Positions 46,204 to 55,602 are shown, counted from the first letter of the stretch. The stretch is DNA of 64,000 bases from Caballeronia hypogeia (GCF_001544875.2 NZ_FCOA02000003.1:248001-312000); one strand, 5' to 3'. Program-made: numbers and translations. Notes: generated from the sequence alone by a model not told the origin.

Positions 46204-48105
46204 TCACGCCGCCCGCCGCGCGCGCTGCTGCGCATGCGCCGCGAGCCGCACCGCCGCGTTGGCCGCGCCGTAACCGTCGTAGCCGCCGCGCCGCTCGATC
46301 ACTTCGAGGAAAAAGCGCTGATCGAGCTGCTCCGTGTACGCGTGGTAGAACTCGCCGCCGCGCTCGTCGCGATCGTAGAGGATATTGTGCTCGCGCATCG
46401 TGTCGATGAGATCGTCCGGCAGGCCGAAGCGCGCGACCAGATCGTCGTAGTAATTGCCCGGAATGCGCAGGAACCGGACGCCATCGGCTTCGAGGCGCGG
46501 GATCGCGTCGAAGATATCGGGCGTGCTGAACGCGACGTGATTCAGACCCGAGCCGCGATACGTCGAAAGCGATTCCGACACCGCCGTATAACGATCCACC
46601 GACGCGTTCAGCGCAATGCGCACCGAGCCGTCACGACTGCGCACCGCGCGGCTGCGCACGAGACCATAAGGGTCCGGCACGAGCACCGCCGCCTCGGTCT
46701 CGAAGCCGAACGCGCTGCGGAAGAACAGCACCCAGGTGTCGAGCGCATCGGCGGGCAGCGAGAGACACACGTGGTCGATGCGCGACAGCGGCCCGACTTC
46801 GTACGGACCGTCGATGTCGGTGAGAACGAAGTCCGATTCCCACAGCGTCGGGCCGCCGGGCGCTTCGTCGACGAAATAGTCGAGGCTGCCGTCCGGCGAC
46901 TGCACGCCGGGCACCTCGCGCTCGTTCGGACCGATGCGTCCCGAGAACGGCTTGGAGCCGTATGCCGCGGCGCGCTCGAACGCCTGCTTCGCGTCATCGA
47001 CATGAAATGCCGACGCGCACAGCGACAGGCCGTGCTTCATGAAGAACGCGCTCGCGAACGAATCCGCTTCGGCGTTGAGCACGATCGAGCCCGCGCCATG
47101 CCGGTACAGCGCGACGTCCTTCGAACGATGCTTGCCCGCGAGCCTGAAGCCGAGCTTGCCGAGCCATTGCGCGAGATGCGCGCGCGTGCTGTCGTCGACG
47201 GCGAATTCGAGGAACTGGAAGCCGATGTGCTCCGGCGGCGCGGGTGGATTGAACAGCTCCGGCGGCGCGTTCTCGCCCATCAATGCGCGAGTCTGCTCTT
47301 CGAGGAAACGCAGCGAGCGATAGCCGTCCGCCGCGGTGATCGTGGTCGGCGCGGCGCGAAAGCCGTCGTTGAAGATTTCGAGCGACAGCGGGCCCTTGTA
47401 ACCCGCTTCGAGCACGCGTGCGGTGAAACCCGCGACGTCGAATGCGCCCTGCCCCGGAAAGCATCGATAGTGGCGGCTCCATTCGAGCACGTCCATCGCG
47501 AGAATCGGCGCGTCGGCGATCTGCACGAACGCGATACGATCGCCCGGAATCGACGCGATCTCCTCGATGCTGTCGTTGATCGACATCGTATGGAAAGTGT
47601 CGAGCGCGAGCCCCAGGCTCGGATGATTCACCGCATCGACGAGTTTCCACGCGTGCTTGTACGAATTCACGTAGCGGCCCCACGCGAGCGCCTCGTACGC
47701 GACGATCACGCCCGCCTCCTGCGCGATGTTCGCGAGCACGCCGAGCTGATCGGTGATCAGCGCGTCGTCGCGGATCACGTCCGGCGACACGCTGCTGCAC
47801 ACGAGTATGCGGTCCGTGCCGAGCTCGTGCATCAGCTCGAACTTGCGCTTCGCGCGCTCGACGTTCTTCGCGAGCCGCTCGGGGCTCACGCCGTCGAAAT
47901 CGCGGAACGGCTGGAACAGATAGATTTCGAGGCCCAGGTCCGCGCACATGCGGCGCACGTCGGCGGGCGTGCCGTCGAAATACAGCAAATCGTTTTCGAA
48001 GATCTCGACGCCGTCGAAACCCGCCGCCTTGATGGCCTGCAGCTTCTCGGGCAGCGTGCCGCTGATGGACACCGTCGCGATGGAAGTCCGGATTGAACGC
48101 AGCAT
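46204..48105 (-). CDS. quiC: 3-Dehydroshikimate dehydratase (QuiC type), TIM barrel plus HPPD-like fusion
   Basis: A 633-residue two-part enzyme. The N-terminal half (about 1-270) is a sugar-phosphate-isomerase/epimerase TIM barrel (GFDGVEIFENDLLYF, LALDTFHTM). It turns 3-dehydroshikimate into protocatechuate in the QuiC/AsbF family. The C-terminal half (about 290-620) has two VOC domains like 4-hydroxyphenylpyruvate dioxygenase (IDHVCLSL, LNHVAFSTPDIF, FLEVIERRGGYDGYG). The role of the second half is unclear in this fusion family. The ATG at 48105 has a strong AGGAGG site. It diverges from an aroE-type gene, giving a shikimate/quinate catabolic pair. Confidence 0.92.
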   Translation of the reverse strand: MLRSIRTSIATVSISGTLPEKLQAIKAAGFDGVEIFENDLLYFDGTPADVRRMCADLGLEIYLFQPFRDFDGVSPERLAKNVERAKRKFELMHELGTDRILVCSSVSPDVIRDDALITDQLGVLANIAQEAGVIVAYEALAWGRYVNSYKHAWKLVDAVNHPSLGLALDTFHTMSINDSIEEIASIPGDRIAFVQIADAPILAMDVLEWSRHYRCFPGQGAFDVAGFTARVLEAGYKGPLSLEIFNDGFRAAPTTITAADGYRSLRFLEEQTRALMGENAPPELFNPPAPPEHIGFQFLEFAVDDSTRAHLAQWLGKLGFRLAGKHRSKDVALYRHGAGSIVLNAEADSFASAFFMKHGLSLCASAFHVDDAKQAFERAAAYGSKPFSGRIGPNEREVPGVQSPDGSLDYFVDEAPGGPTLWESDFVLTDIDGPYEVGPLSRIDHVCLSLPADALDTWVLFFRSAFGFETEAAVLVPDPYGLVRSRAVRSRDGSVRIALNASVDRYTAVSESLSTYRGSGLNHVAFSTPDIFDAIPRLEADGVRFLRIPGNYYDDLVARFGLPDDLIDTMREHNILYDRDERGGEFYHAYTEQLDQRFFLEVIERRGGYDGYGAANAAVRLAAHAQQRARRAA

Positions 48106-48230
48106 CGCTGCCTCCTCTTGCAATCAATGAGATGCGGGGATGGATCGGAGCGGTGTCTTCCAGTTTAGAACGTCCGCGCGGCGGACGTGGCGGAAGTGAC
48201 GCAAGCGCGCAATCCATGTCATTGTGCGAG

Positions 48231-48264
48231 ATAATAACAAACTAACTAGACCGTACAAATTAGT
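48231..48264. promoter_or_regulatory. quiC promoter with overlapping palindromic operator
   Basis: On the minus strand TTGTAC (48253-48258), 16 bases, TATTAT (48231-48236) makes a promoter for quiC. An imperfect 24-bp palindrome with ACTAA and TTAGT ends (48241-48264; 8 of 12 base pairs) overlaps it, a typical position for a repressor such as the nearby TetR. Confidence 0.6.
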
Positions 48265-48362
48265 GAAAACACGAACCGACAAGTCTCGCGCGTGCGTTCA
48301 CACTGCGACGTACTCAATTTCGCACTGCAGCATGCAGTGCTCATCCATGCCGGAGCGCACGC

Positions 48363-49220
48363 ATGACCAACAAGACTTCGTATCTCATCGGCCTGATCGG
48401 ATCGGGCATCGGCGGCTCGCTCACGCCCGCCATGCATGAAAAGGAAGGCGCGAATCTCGGGCTCAACTATGTGTATCGGCGTATCGATCTGCAGGCGCTG
48501 GAGCTCGAGCCCGCCGCCCTGCCCGATCTGCTGGATGCCGCCGAGCGCATGGGTTACGACGGCCTGAACATCACCTATCCGTGCAAGCAAAGCGTGATCC
48601 CGTTGCTCGACGGCCTCGATCCGGACGCACGCGCGCTCGGCGCGGTGAACACCGTGGTGCTGAAGGACGGCAAGCGGGTCGGCTACAACACCGACTGGTC
48701 GGGCTTCGCGCGCGCGTTCCAGCGCGGGCTGCCGGGCGCGCCGCTCGAGCGCGTCGTGCAACTGGGAGCGGGCGGCGCGGGCGCGGCCGTCGCGCATGCG
48801 GCGCTCGCCATGGGGGCGCGCGAACTCACGCTGTTCGACTCCGACGAAGCGCGCGCGGCATCGCTCGCGGCCGAACTCGGCGCACGCTTCGCGGATCGCG
48901 TCGTGAAAAGCGGCGGCGATCTGCGCGACACGCTGGCGCAGGCGAGCGGCCTCATCCACGCGACGCCCACCGGCATGGCGAAGCTGCCCGGCCTGCCGCT
49001 GCCGGCCGAGTATCTGCACAAGGAATTGTGGGTCGCCGAGATCGTCTATTTCCCGCTCGAAACGGAGCTGCTGAAAGTGGCGAAGGCGCTCGGCTGCCGC
49101 ACGGTGAGCGGCGGCGGCATGGCGGTGTGTCAGGCGGTCGATGCGTTGCGCATCTTCACCGGCCGCGAGCCGGATGCCGAGCGCATGTTCGCGCATTTTC
49201 AGAGCCTGCTGGAACGATAA
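48363..49220 (+). CDS. aroE: Shikimate/quinate dehydrogenase, AroE family
   Basis: A 285-residue member of the AroE/YdiB/QuiA family, which oxidises shikimate or quinate with NAD or NADP. The N-terminal substrate part shows LIGSGIGGSLTPAMHEKEG and the catalytic lysine in NITYPCKQS. The dinucleotide loop is QLGAGGAGAAVAHA, followed by NTDWSGFARAF earlier in sequence and GGGMAVCQAVDALRIFTG at the end. The NITYPCKQ form suggests a catabolic NAD-type enzyme rather than the biosynthetic one. Divergent from quiC and followed by a TetR gene on the other strand, it likely feeds quiC. Confidence 0.9.
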   Translation: MTNKTSYLIGLIGSGIGGSLTPAMHEKEGANLGLNYVYRRIDLQALELEPAALPDLLDAAERMGYDGLNITYPCKQSVIPLLDGLDPDARALGAVNTVVLKDGKRVGYNTDWSGFARAFQRGLPGAPLERVVQLGAGGAGAAVAHAALAMGARELTLFDSDEARAASLAAELGARFADRVVKSGGDLRDTLAQASGLIHATPTGMAKLPGLPLPAEYLHKELWVAEIVYFPLETELLKVAKALGCRTVSGGGMAVCQAVDALRIFTGREPDAERMFAHFQSLLER

Positions 49221-49236
49221 GCGGCTCGACGCAAAC

Positions 49237-49271
49237 TAAAACGGCGACCTCGTTGGAGCGTCGCCGTTTTT
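49237..49271. terminator. Bidirectional terminator between aroE and the TetR gene
   Basis: An 11-bp stem AAAACGGCGAC with GTCGCCGTTTT and a T run on both strands, in the gap where the two genes converge. Confidence 0.9.
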
Positions 49272-49293
49272 GCATTCCGCGCGGGAGAAAAGC

Positions 49294-49995
49294 TCAGTCG
49301 TCGCGCCGCATGAAACGCTGCACCGCATCGACGATCATCTCGCGATGACGCGCCCGCGAACGCGGTCCCGACGGATCGCGCCCGAACGCCGCGCCCCATG
49401 TATGACGATTGCCGACGCGATGAAAGCAGAACGAGCTGATCATCAGGTGCAGGTCGATGGGATCGACGTCGTCGCGAAACTTGCCCGCCGCGACGCCGCG
49501 CGCGATCAGTTCCTCGATGGTTTTCACGACCGTTGAATTGCGCGTCTTGAAGGTCTTCGATTGTTCGATGTACTTCGCGCCGTGAATGTTCTCGATGGTC
49601 ACGAGCCGCACGAAATCGCGATGCTTGTCGTGATAGTCGAACGTGAAGCCGACAAACTCGCGCAATGCTTCTTCCGGCTCCATTTCCGCGAGCTGCAGTT
49701 CCTGCTCGAGCGCGCGAATATCGCCATAGACCTGCTCCAGCACCGCTTCGTACAACCCTTCCTTGCTGCCGAAGTAGTAGTACAGCATGCGCTTGGTGGT
49801 GTTGGTGCGCTCCGCGATGGCGTCGACGCGCGCGCCGGTCAGGCCCATCGCCGAGAACTCCTGCGTGGCGATGTCGAGAATGTTCCGCTTGGTCTCCTCC
49901 GGATCGTACTTGCGCCTCCCTTCCACCGTGGTCGACGAGGGCGCAGCACTGGCGGCCTTGCTTCCTTTTTTCATTTTTCTGTCTGAGAACGGCAT
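49294..49995 (-). CDS. TetR-family transcriptional regulator
   Basis: A 233-residue TetR repressor. The helix-turn-helix is at about 35-80: EETKRNILDIATQEFSAMG, then VDAIAERTNTTKRMLYYYFGSKEGLYEAV. The C-terminal part would bind a small-molecule inducer. The start may be the ATG at 49974 (MKKGSKAAS), which trims seven residues. Position next to aroE and quiC, with a palindrome over the quiC promoter, suggests it controls shikimate or quinate breakdown; this is inferred, and protocatechuate or a pathway compound is a plausible inducer. Confidence 0.88.
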   Translation of the reverse strand: MPFSDRKMKKGSKAASAAPSSTTVEGRRKYDPEETKRNILDIATQEFSAMGLTGARVDAIAERTNTTKRMLYYYFGSKEGLYEAVLEQVYGDIRALEQELQLAEMEPEEALREFVGFTFDYHDKHRDFVRLVTIENIHGAKYIEQSKTFKTRNSTVVKTIEELIARGVAAGKFRDDVDPIDLHLMISSFCFHRVGNRHTWGAAFGRDPSGPRSRARHREMIVDAVQRFMRRDD

Positions 49996-50067
49996 TGGAA
50001 ATCGATTCTAGCACGCGATATTGGCGCATCTTCGCCATAACGGACATTCGGCGCACGGGGCTTCACC

Positions 50068-50073
50068 TATAAT
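50068..50073 (+). promoter_or_regulatory. -10 element of the secreted protein gene
   Basis: A perfect TATAAT hexamer 20 bases before the ATG at 50093. The -35 region is poor. Confidence 0.5.
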
Positions 50074-50092
50074 TTTTCGACCCCGCAGACAA

Positions 50093-50506
50093 ATGAAAAA
50101 ACCGATGCGCAAGACATCTTCGAATCTCATCGCCGGCCTGTTTCTCGCTGCCTGTTCACTGAGCGCTTCGGCGCAAACGGCCGTCCCGCCCGGACATCCT
50201 CCTCCCAAGCAACTGATGGCCGCCGAAGGCGTCATGACGAGCGCGAACATCGCGCGCGGCGCGGCGGACGTCTGCCATATCGATGCCGCGAAGATCGCGC
50301 GTTTCAAGGATGTCGTGCGCACGAGCTATCCCGATGCGCCCGACTTCGAAGGCGAATGGAAGCTCGGTCTCGCACAGGCGCAGCCGACCGTCGATCGTTT
50401 CGCCAAGCTGAAGACCAGCAATCCCGCCGAGTATCAGAAGGAGATCGGCGAGGCGTGCCCGGCGCTCAATCGCGGCATCGACGAAGTGACGACGCAACAG
50501 CAATAA
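50093..50506 (+). CDS. Secreted hypothetical protein
   Basis: A 137-residue exported protein. Signal peptide KTSSNLIAGLFLAACSLSASAQ ends near residue 26; the cysteine in AACSL is not in a lipobox context. The mature part is helical with two cysteines, in ADVCHID and EACPALN, that could pair. I recognise no domain. An alternative ATG at 50105 would trim four residues. It stands alone between converging genes. Confidence 0.68.
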   Translation: MKKPMRKTSSNLIAGLFLAACSLSASAQTAVPPGHPPPKQLMAAEGVMTSANIARGAADVCHIDAAKIARFKDVVRTSYPDAPDFEGEWKLGLAQAQPTVDRFAKLKTSNPAEYQKEIGEACPALNRGIDEVTTQQQ

Positions 50507-50516
50507 GCTGCAGCGC

Positions 50517-52001
50517 TCAGCCGTTCTTGTCGTCGTAGTGCGCGCGCTTTTCGGCGTACATCACGGCGTCGGCGCGTTGCAGCATCGCTTCGAGCCGCTC
50601 GCCGTCCTGCGAGGTCGCCGCGCCCATGGCGAAAGAAAGCGGCATGCCGGAATAAAACTGATTATTCACTTCGAGCAACTGACGGATGCTGTCCATCACG
50701 GTTTCGGCGCCGCGCTCGTCGATGCCGGGCAACAGCACCATGAACTCGTCGCCGCCGATTCTCGCCGCCTGAAACGGCTTCTCCACCGCCTTGCCGAGCA
50801 CTTCGCCCGCGCGGCGCAAGAGCGCGTCGCCGGCGGCGTGGCCGAGCTGGTCGTTGACCGCTTTCAGGCCGTTCACGTCGACCGCGATCGCCGTCACCGG
50901 GAACGGTCCCTTGCGCTCCAGCCGGTTGATCTCATCGATATAAAACGAACGGTTCTTGAGCTTGGTCAGCACGTCGTGCTTGCCGAGAAACTCCAGATAC
51001 GCTTCGGCCTTCTTGCGCGCGGTGATGTCCGTCAGCGCGACGAGCACGAGATCCCAGCGCGCCTCGTGTCCCGGAAACACCGAGAATTGCAGATGGACAT
51101 GCACCTCGTTGCCGTCTAACGCATAGTTGAGCACCTCGCGCTGATGGAACAGCTTGCCGTCCCACAGATCGATCAGTTGCTCCTGGAAGTGCTGCTGCAT
51201 GTCGTCGCGGAACACATCGGGCAGGCGCGCAAGCAGCGTTGCCTTGTCGGGCGCGGCGAACATGCGCAGCGTGTGCTGATTCACGTCGCGCACGTGGATT
51301 TCCTGCATGCAGCGCTCGACGAACTCGGGATGCACGTTCGTGAATGTGCGAAAGTCGACAATGCCGCGCTCGCGCACATCATCGAGCAGCGACTTCACGG
51401 AGCTGAAGTCTTCCACCCACAGCGACACCGGCGAATGCTCGAACAGCCCGCGCGCGTAGAGCTCGCTCGCGGCGGCGGTGCGCCGCATCGCCTCCAGTTC
51501 GGTGATGTCCTCGATCGTGACGAGCACGCGGCTCCAGGTCTCTTCGTGTCCCGGCAGGATGACGGCCTTGAGCAGCACGTCGAGACGCCGTCCGTCGAGC
51601 GTGTAGTTGACCGTCTGGCTCACGAAGCGCGACTTGCCGGACCACAACTGCTCGAGTTCGTCGACGTGCGTGGTCAGCATGTCGTCGCGAAACACGCGAC
51701 CCAGGTTGTGCACGAGATGATCGACGTCCTTCGCGCGAAACAAAGACAAGGTGCGCTCGTTGACCTTCACCACACGAATCCGCGACGAGCATTCGGCGAT
51801 CTGCGCCGGATTCTCGCCGAGGTAGGCGCGCAGGTCGGTCACGCCGGCCGCGCGCCAGCGCTCGAACTGCTCGCGCACGGCGCTGAAATCCTCGAGCCAG
51901 AGGGACACGGGTGCGAGTTCGAACATGTCGGCATCGTCCGTGGGCGCGCTCGCCGGCATGAACTGGGCGGCAACGCGGCGCGGGTCGTTTGGCATGGTCA
52001 T
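50517..52001 (-). CDS. Diguanylate cyclase with tandem PAS domains
   Basis: A 494-residue cytoplasmic protein with two PAS-type domains (about 25-170 and 185-330) and a GGDEF domain (about 340-490). The two PAS units are clearly alike: APVSLWLEDFSAV matches SPVSLWVEDFSSV, and LPGHEETWSRVLVTIEDIT matches FPGHEARWDLVLVALTDIT. The GGDEF domain has RIGGDEFMVLL and VDVNGLKAVNDQLGHAAGD, so it should make c-di-GMP. No membrane segment is present, so it senses an internal signal. A start at the second ATG (51995) is possible. A minus-strand TACAAT lies at 52061-52066. Confidence 0.9.
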   Translation of the reverse strand: MTMPNDPRRVAAQFMPASAPTDDADMFELAPVSLWLEDFSAVREQFERWRAAGVTDLRAYLGENPAQIAECSSRIRVVKVNERTLSLFRAKDVDHLVHNLGRVFRDDMLTTHVDELEQLWSGKSRFVSQTVNYTLDGRRLDVLLKAVILPGHEETWSRVLVTIEDITELEAMRRTAAASELYARGLFEHSPVSLWVEDFSSVKSLLDDVRERGIVDFRTFTNVHPEFVERCMQEIHVRDVNQHTLRMFAAPDKATLLARLPDVFRDDMQQHFQEQLIDLWDGKLFHQREVLNYALDGNEVHVHLQFSVFPGHEARWDLVLVALTDITARKKAEAYLEFLGKHDVLTKLKNRSFYIDEINRLERKGPFPVTAIAVDVNGLKAVNDQLGHAAGDALLRRAGEVLGKAVEKPFQAARIGGDEFMVLLPGIDERGAETVMDSIRQLLEVNNQFYSGMPLSFAMGAATSQDGERLEAMLQRADAVMYAEKRAHYDDKNG

Positions 52002-52292
52002 CCTTTCGGCTGGCGCCGGCTCATCGTGAGTCGTCGATCGATACCTGAATTCATCTCATTATTGTAGCGTGCGATATTTCCGCGCCCCGAGCCCGATGTT
52101 TCGGCCACGAGCGCCATATCGGGGGCGGATGCTAAACTCGATTGGCTCCGTCTCGAGAAAACCTGTCTCGTGCAAGCCTCTCGGGCACATTTGCTGCACG
52201 CGTCGACGAGACCGGGTCACGCAGGCGCGGAACCGCTGCCGCGCGCCGGGCCGCATCCATTCACCCCGCTAGAAGAAGGAGGCACGACTCTC

Positions 52293-52796
52293 ATGGCTGA
52301 TTTCCGTATCTGGTCCGACGACTTTCCCGCGAACGGCTTCATGACGCACGCGCAGGAATTCGACCAGCAGGCCTTCGGCGGCTCGGGCGAGAACATCTCC
52401 CCGGCGCTGCAATGGGAAGCGCCGCCCGCCGACACGCGCAGTCTCGCGCTCACCGTCTACGATCCCGACGCGCCCACCGGCAGCGGCTTCTGGCACTGGA
52501 TCGTCGTCAACATTCCGGCCGATGTGCGCTCGCTGCCGCGCAACGCCGGCAAGGCCGACAGCAGCCTCTTGCCGCAAGGCGCGCTGCAACTGCGCAACGA
52601 CTACGGCACGGTCGGCTTCGGCGGCGCGGCGCCGCCGCGTGGCGACAAGCCGCATCGCTATATCTTTCGCATTCACGCACTCGGCGCGGAAAGCCTGCCG
52701 CTCGACGTGAACACGACCAACGCGGTCGCGCGCTTCATGACCCATCTCAACGAGATCGATTCGGCGACCTACACCGGTCTATACGAACTGAAATAA
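52293..52796 (+). CDS. YbhB/YbcL-family (Raf kinase inhibitor-like) protein
   Basis: A 167-residue member of the bacterial PEBP/YbhB family. Motifs are GSGENISPALQWEAPPADTRSLALTVYDPDAP, then GSGFWHWIVVNIP and the ligand-site PPRGDKPHRYIFRIHAL. The function in bacteria is unsettled; anion or phosphate-group binding is usual. The ATG at 52293 has an AAGGAGG ribosome site 9 bases upstream, which decides the start over the open frame from 52170. The MFS gene follows on the same strand. Confidence 0.92.
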   Translation: MADFRIWSDDFPANGFMTHAQEFDQQAFGGSGENISPALQWEAPPADTRSLALTVYDPDAPTGSGFWHWIVVNIPADVRSLPRNAGKADSSLLPQGALQLRNDYGTVGFGGAAPPRGDKPHRYIFRIHALGAESLPLDVNTTNAVARFMTHLNEIDSATYTGLYELK

Positions 52797-52905
52797 GACG
52801 CTGGCTCCCGGCGCGGCGGCGTACAGCCGCGCGCCGCCGCCCGACCGAACAAGCCATTTGACAACGGCGCCTCATAAGAGGCGCCGCGCCACTCCCCGCC
52901 CATCG

Positions 52906-54273
52906 ATGGATTCCGAACAAGGTCTGCCGCTGCCCCAGCGCTACTGGGCCATTGCCGTCGTCGCGCTCGGCATTACGCTCGCCGTGCTCGACGGCGCCAT
53001 CGCCAACGTCGCGCTGCCGACCATCGCGCGCAATCTGAATGCAACGCCTGCCGATTCCATCTGGGTCGTCAACGCTTACCAGTTGACCATCACGATTTCG
53101 CTGCTGCCGCTCGCCTCGCTCGGCGATCGCATCGGCTACCGGCGCGTGTATATGGCGGGCCTCGCGCTCTTCACGCTGTCGTCCTTCGCGTGCGCGCTGT
53201 CGGGGTCGCTTGTCGCGCTCACCATCGCGCGCGTGGTCCAGGGCTTCGGCGCGGCGGGCATCATGAGCGTGAACACCGCGCTCGTGCGCATCATCTATCC
53301 GCCCGAACATCTCGGGCGCGGCATTTCCATCAACGCGACGGTCGTCGCCATCTCGTCGGTGATCGGGCCGACGGTCGCGTCGGGCGTGCTCGCTGTCGCG
53401 CCGTGGCCGTGGCTCTTCGCAATCAACGTGCCGATCGGCCTCGCGGCCTTCGCCATCGGCTGGAAGTCGATGCCGCGCACGCCGGGGCATCGGCAGCCCT
53501 ACGACTACATCAGCGCGATCATGAACGCGCTGTTCTTCGGCATCGCGATCGTCACGGTGGATGGCATCGGGCACGGCGAGCATCGGCCGTATCTGATCGG
53601 CGAGATCATCGCGACGGTAGTCATCGGCTATTTCTTCGTGCGGCGGCAACTGACCCAGAGCGCCCCGCTCCTGCCCGTCGATCTGTTGCGCATTCCGGTG
53701 TTCGCGCTCTCGGTGGGCACCTCAGTGTGTTCGTTCTGCGCGCAGATGCTGGCGTTCGTCTCGCTGCCGTTCCTGCTGCAGGACCATTTCGGCATGAGCC
53801 AGGTCGAGACCGGCTTCCTGATGACGCCGTGGCCGCTCGTGATCGTGTTCGTCGCGCCGATCTCCGGCGTGCTCGCGGACCGCTATCCGGCCGGTTTGCT
53901 GGGCGGCATCGGCCTCGCGATACTGACCGTCGGACTCGTGCTGCTCGCAACAGTCGGCGCGCATCCCGGCGCCTTCGACATTTCCTGGCGCATGGCCGTT
54001 TGCGGGCTCGGCTTCGGGCTGTTCCAGTCGCCGAATAATCGTCAGATGCTGGCCTCCGCGCCGCGTCATCGCAGCGGCGGCGCGAGCGGCATGCTCGGCA
54101 CCGCGCGGCTGACCGGGCAGACGCTGGGCGCGGCGCTCGTCGCGCTGATCTTCGGCATCGCGCCGCAGCAAGGCGGCGTGGTCGCGCTGGCCCTGGCGGC
54201 GGCATTCGCGGCCGCTGCGGCCGTGGTCAGCATGCTGCGCCTGACGGGCAAGCGCGGCGTCGAGGCGGCCTAG
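52906..54273 (+). CDS. MFS transporter, DHA2-like drug exporter
   Basis: A 455-residue major facilitator protein with about 14 hydrophobic segments, of the drug:H+ antiporter type. AVLDGAIANVALPTIARNL (motif D1), SLGDRIGYRRVYMAG (motif A) and VVQGFGAAGIMSVNTALVR (motif B) are clear. The family pumps toxic compounds out of the cell. An upstream TTG at 52858 is an alternative start that adds 16 residues, but the ATG at 52906 gives the usual N-terminus. The substrate is unknown. It lies after the YbhB gene with 109 bases between. Confidence 0.9.
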   Translation: MDSEQGLPLPQRYWAIAVVALGITLAVLDGAIANVALPTIARNLNATPADSIWVVNAYQLTITISLLPLASLGDRIGYRRVYMAGLALFTLSSFACALSGSLVALTIARVVQGFGAAGIMSVNTALVRIIYPPEHLGRGISINATVVAISSVIGPTVASGVLAVAPWPWLFAINVPIGLAAFAIGWKSMPRTPGHRQPYDYISAIMNALFFGIAIVTVDGIGHGEHRPYLIGEIIATVVIGYFFVRRQLTQSAPLLPVDLLRIPVFALSVGTSVCSFCAQMLAFVSLPFLLQDHFGMSQVETGFLMTPWPLVIVFVAPISGVLADRYPAGLLGGIGLAILTVGLVLLATVGAHPGAFDISWRMAVCGLGFGLFQSPNNRQMLASAPRHRSGGASGMLGTARLTGQTLGAALVALIFGIAPQQGGVVALALAAAFAAAAAVVSMLRLTGKRGVEAA

Positions 54274-54377
54274 TTCGTCCCTGCGCAGGCCGTTCGCTGG
54301 GCACACCCTTTGCTGAAACTTCGAGCATGGATTCCGCACGCGCGGAACGTTCGAAATCAGCAACAAGGAGTGTGTTC

Positions 54378-54929
54378 ATGGCCATTTCCCTCAACGGCTT
54401 CAAGGTCGCGATTCTCGCTGTCGACGGCTTCGAGCAGGCCGAACTCGTCGAGCCACAACGTGCGCTCACGGAGGCGGGCGCTCAGGTGCATGTGGTGTCG
54501 CAGAAGCCCGGGCAGATTCAGGGCTTCAAACACGTCGACAAGGGCGACAAGGTCAATGTCGATGTCACCTTCGATGCCGCCAACGCCGGCGACTACGATG
54601 CGCTCGTGCTGCCGGGCGGCGTCGTCAATGGCGATGCGATCCGTCTCGACGCGAAGGCGCAGAGCTTCGTGCAGGAGGCGGATCGCGCCAAGAAACCCAT
54701 TGCGGTGATCTGCCACGGCGGCTGGCTGCCGATCTCGGCGGGCATCGTCGCGGGCCGCACGATGACGAGCTGGCCGAGCCTGCAGGACGACGTGCGCAAT
54801 GCCGGCGGCACGTGGGTCGATCAGGAAGTGCAGATCGACGGCAACCTGATCACGAGCCGCAAGCCCGACGACATTCCCGCGTTCAACCGCGCGCTGATCG
54901 AGGCGCTCGGACGCGCTCGCGCCGCTTGA
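54378..54929 (+). CDS. DJ-1/PfpI-family protein
   Basis: A 183-residue DJ-1/PfpI protein of the YhbO type, seen in stress-related glyoxalase or chaperone-like proteins. VAILAVDGFEQAELVEPQRAL opens the fold. The nucleophile cysteine is in AVICHGGWLP near residue 115, with LVLPGGVVNGDAIR upstream and the acid in FEQAEL. The ATG at 54378 has AAGGAG 8 bases upstream and removes a 17-residue extension. It is first in a run of stress-type genes on the plus strand. Confidence 0.92.
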   Translation: MAISLNGFKVAILAVDGFEQAELVEPQRALTEAGAQVHVVSQKPGQIQGFKHVDKGDKVNVDVTFDAANAGDYDALVLPGGVVNGDAIRLDAKAQSFVQEADRAKKPIAVICHGGWLPISAGIVAGRTMTSWPSLQDDVRNAGGTWVDQEVQIDGNLITSRKPDDIPAFNRALIEALGRARAA

Positions 54930-54952
54930 AGCGGCGACAACGGAGCCTGTCG

Positions 54953-55519
54953 ATGATCAATTCCTCAGCGTCACACTTGTGCGCGTTCGCGCTGACACTC
55001 GGCGCCGTCTGCGCGCTCGCGGCGTTCCCTTCCGCTCATGCCGACGACACACCGGCGAGCAAAAGCGCCGCGCAAGCCGAAAAGCTCTCTCCGGCCGACC
55101 AGCAGTTCCTGCAGGACGCGAGCGCCGCGGGCGCGACGGAAATCGCCGCGAGCAAGCTCGCGCTCACGCACGCAAGCGACCACCAGGTGCGGGAATTCGC
55201 ACAGCGAATGATCGTCGATCACACCAAGCTCGCGCGCAATCTCGACGTGCTCGCGAAGCGCCACGGCATCACCGCGCCGGCCGCCGCCGACTCCGCCTTG
55301 ATCGGCAACCTGCAAAATCTTCAGGGCGCCGAATTCGACAAGGCCTATATTGAAAAGGTAGCCGTCGACGGGCATCAGAAGGCGGTCGAGTTGTTCAGGA
55401 ACGAAAGCGAGAGCGGCAAGGACACTGCGCTGAAGGCGGCGGCGACCAAGGCCTTGCCGGTCATCAGCCACCACTATGCGATGGCCCAGCAACTCGCGAA
55501 AACGAAGGCCGCACCATGA
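54953..55519 (+). CDS. Exported DUF4142 protein
   Basis: A 188-residue secreted protein of the DUF4142 family, with a signal peptide ending near AFPSAHA (about residue 30). The mature part is helical and ferritin-like in layout: SPADQQFLQDASAAGATEIAASKLAL, SDHQVREFAQRMIVDHTKLARNLDVLAKRHG, then AVDGHQKAVELFRNESESG. The conserved histidines in VDHTKL and VDGHQK could bind metal. It lies 23 bases after the DJ-1 gene, and its stop overlaps the ATG at 55516. Function is unknown. Confidence 0.9.
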   Translation: MINSSASHLCAFALTLGAVCALAAFPSAHADDTPASKSAAQAEKLSPADQQFLQDASAAGATEIAASKLALTHASDHQVREFAQRMIVDHTKLARNLDVLAKRHGITAPAAADSALIGNLQNLQGAEFDKAYIEKVAVDGHQKAVELFRNESESGKDTALKAAATKALPVISHHYAMAQQLAKTKAAP

Positions 55520-55602
55520 GCCACACGAATCTCGCCGTGCGCGCCGCCATTCCTCGTGCCCATGCGCGCCCCGATGCCCGTCCCGCCTATGAGGACTCGA
55601 CT

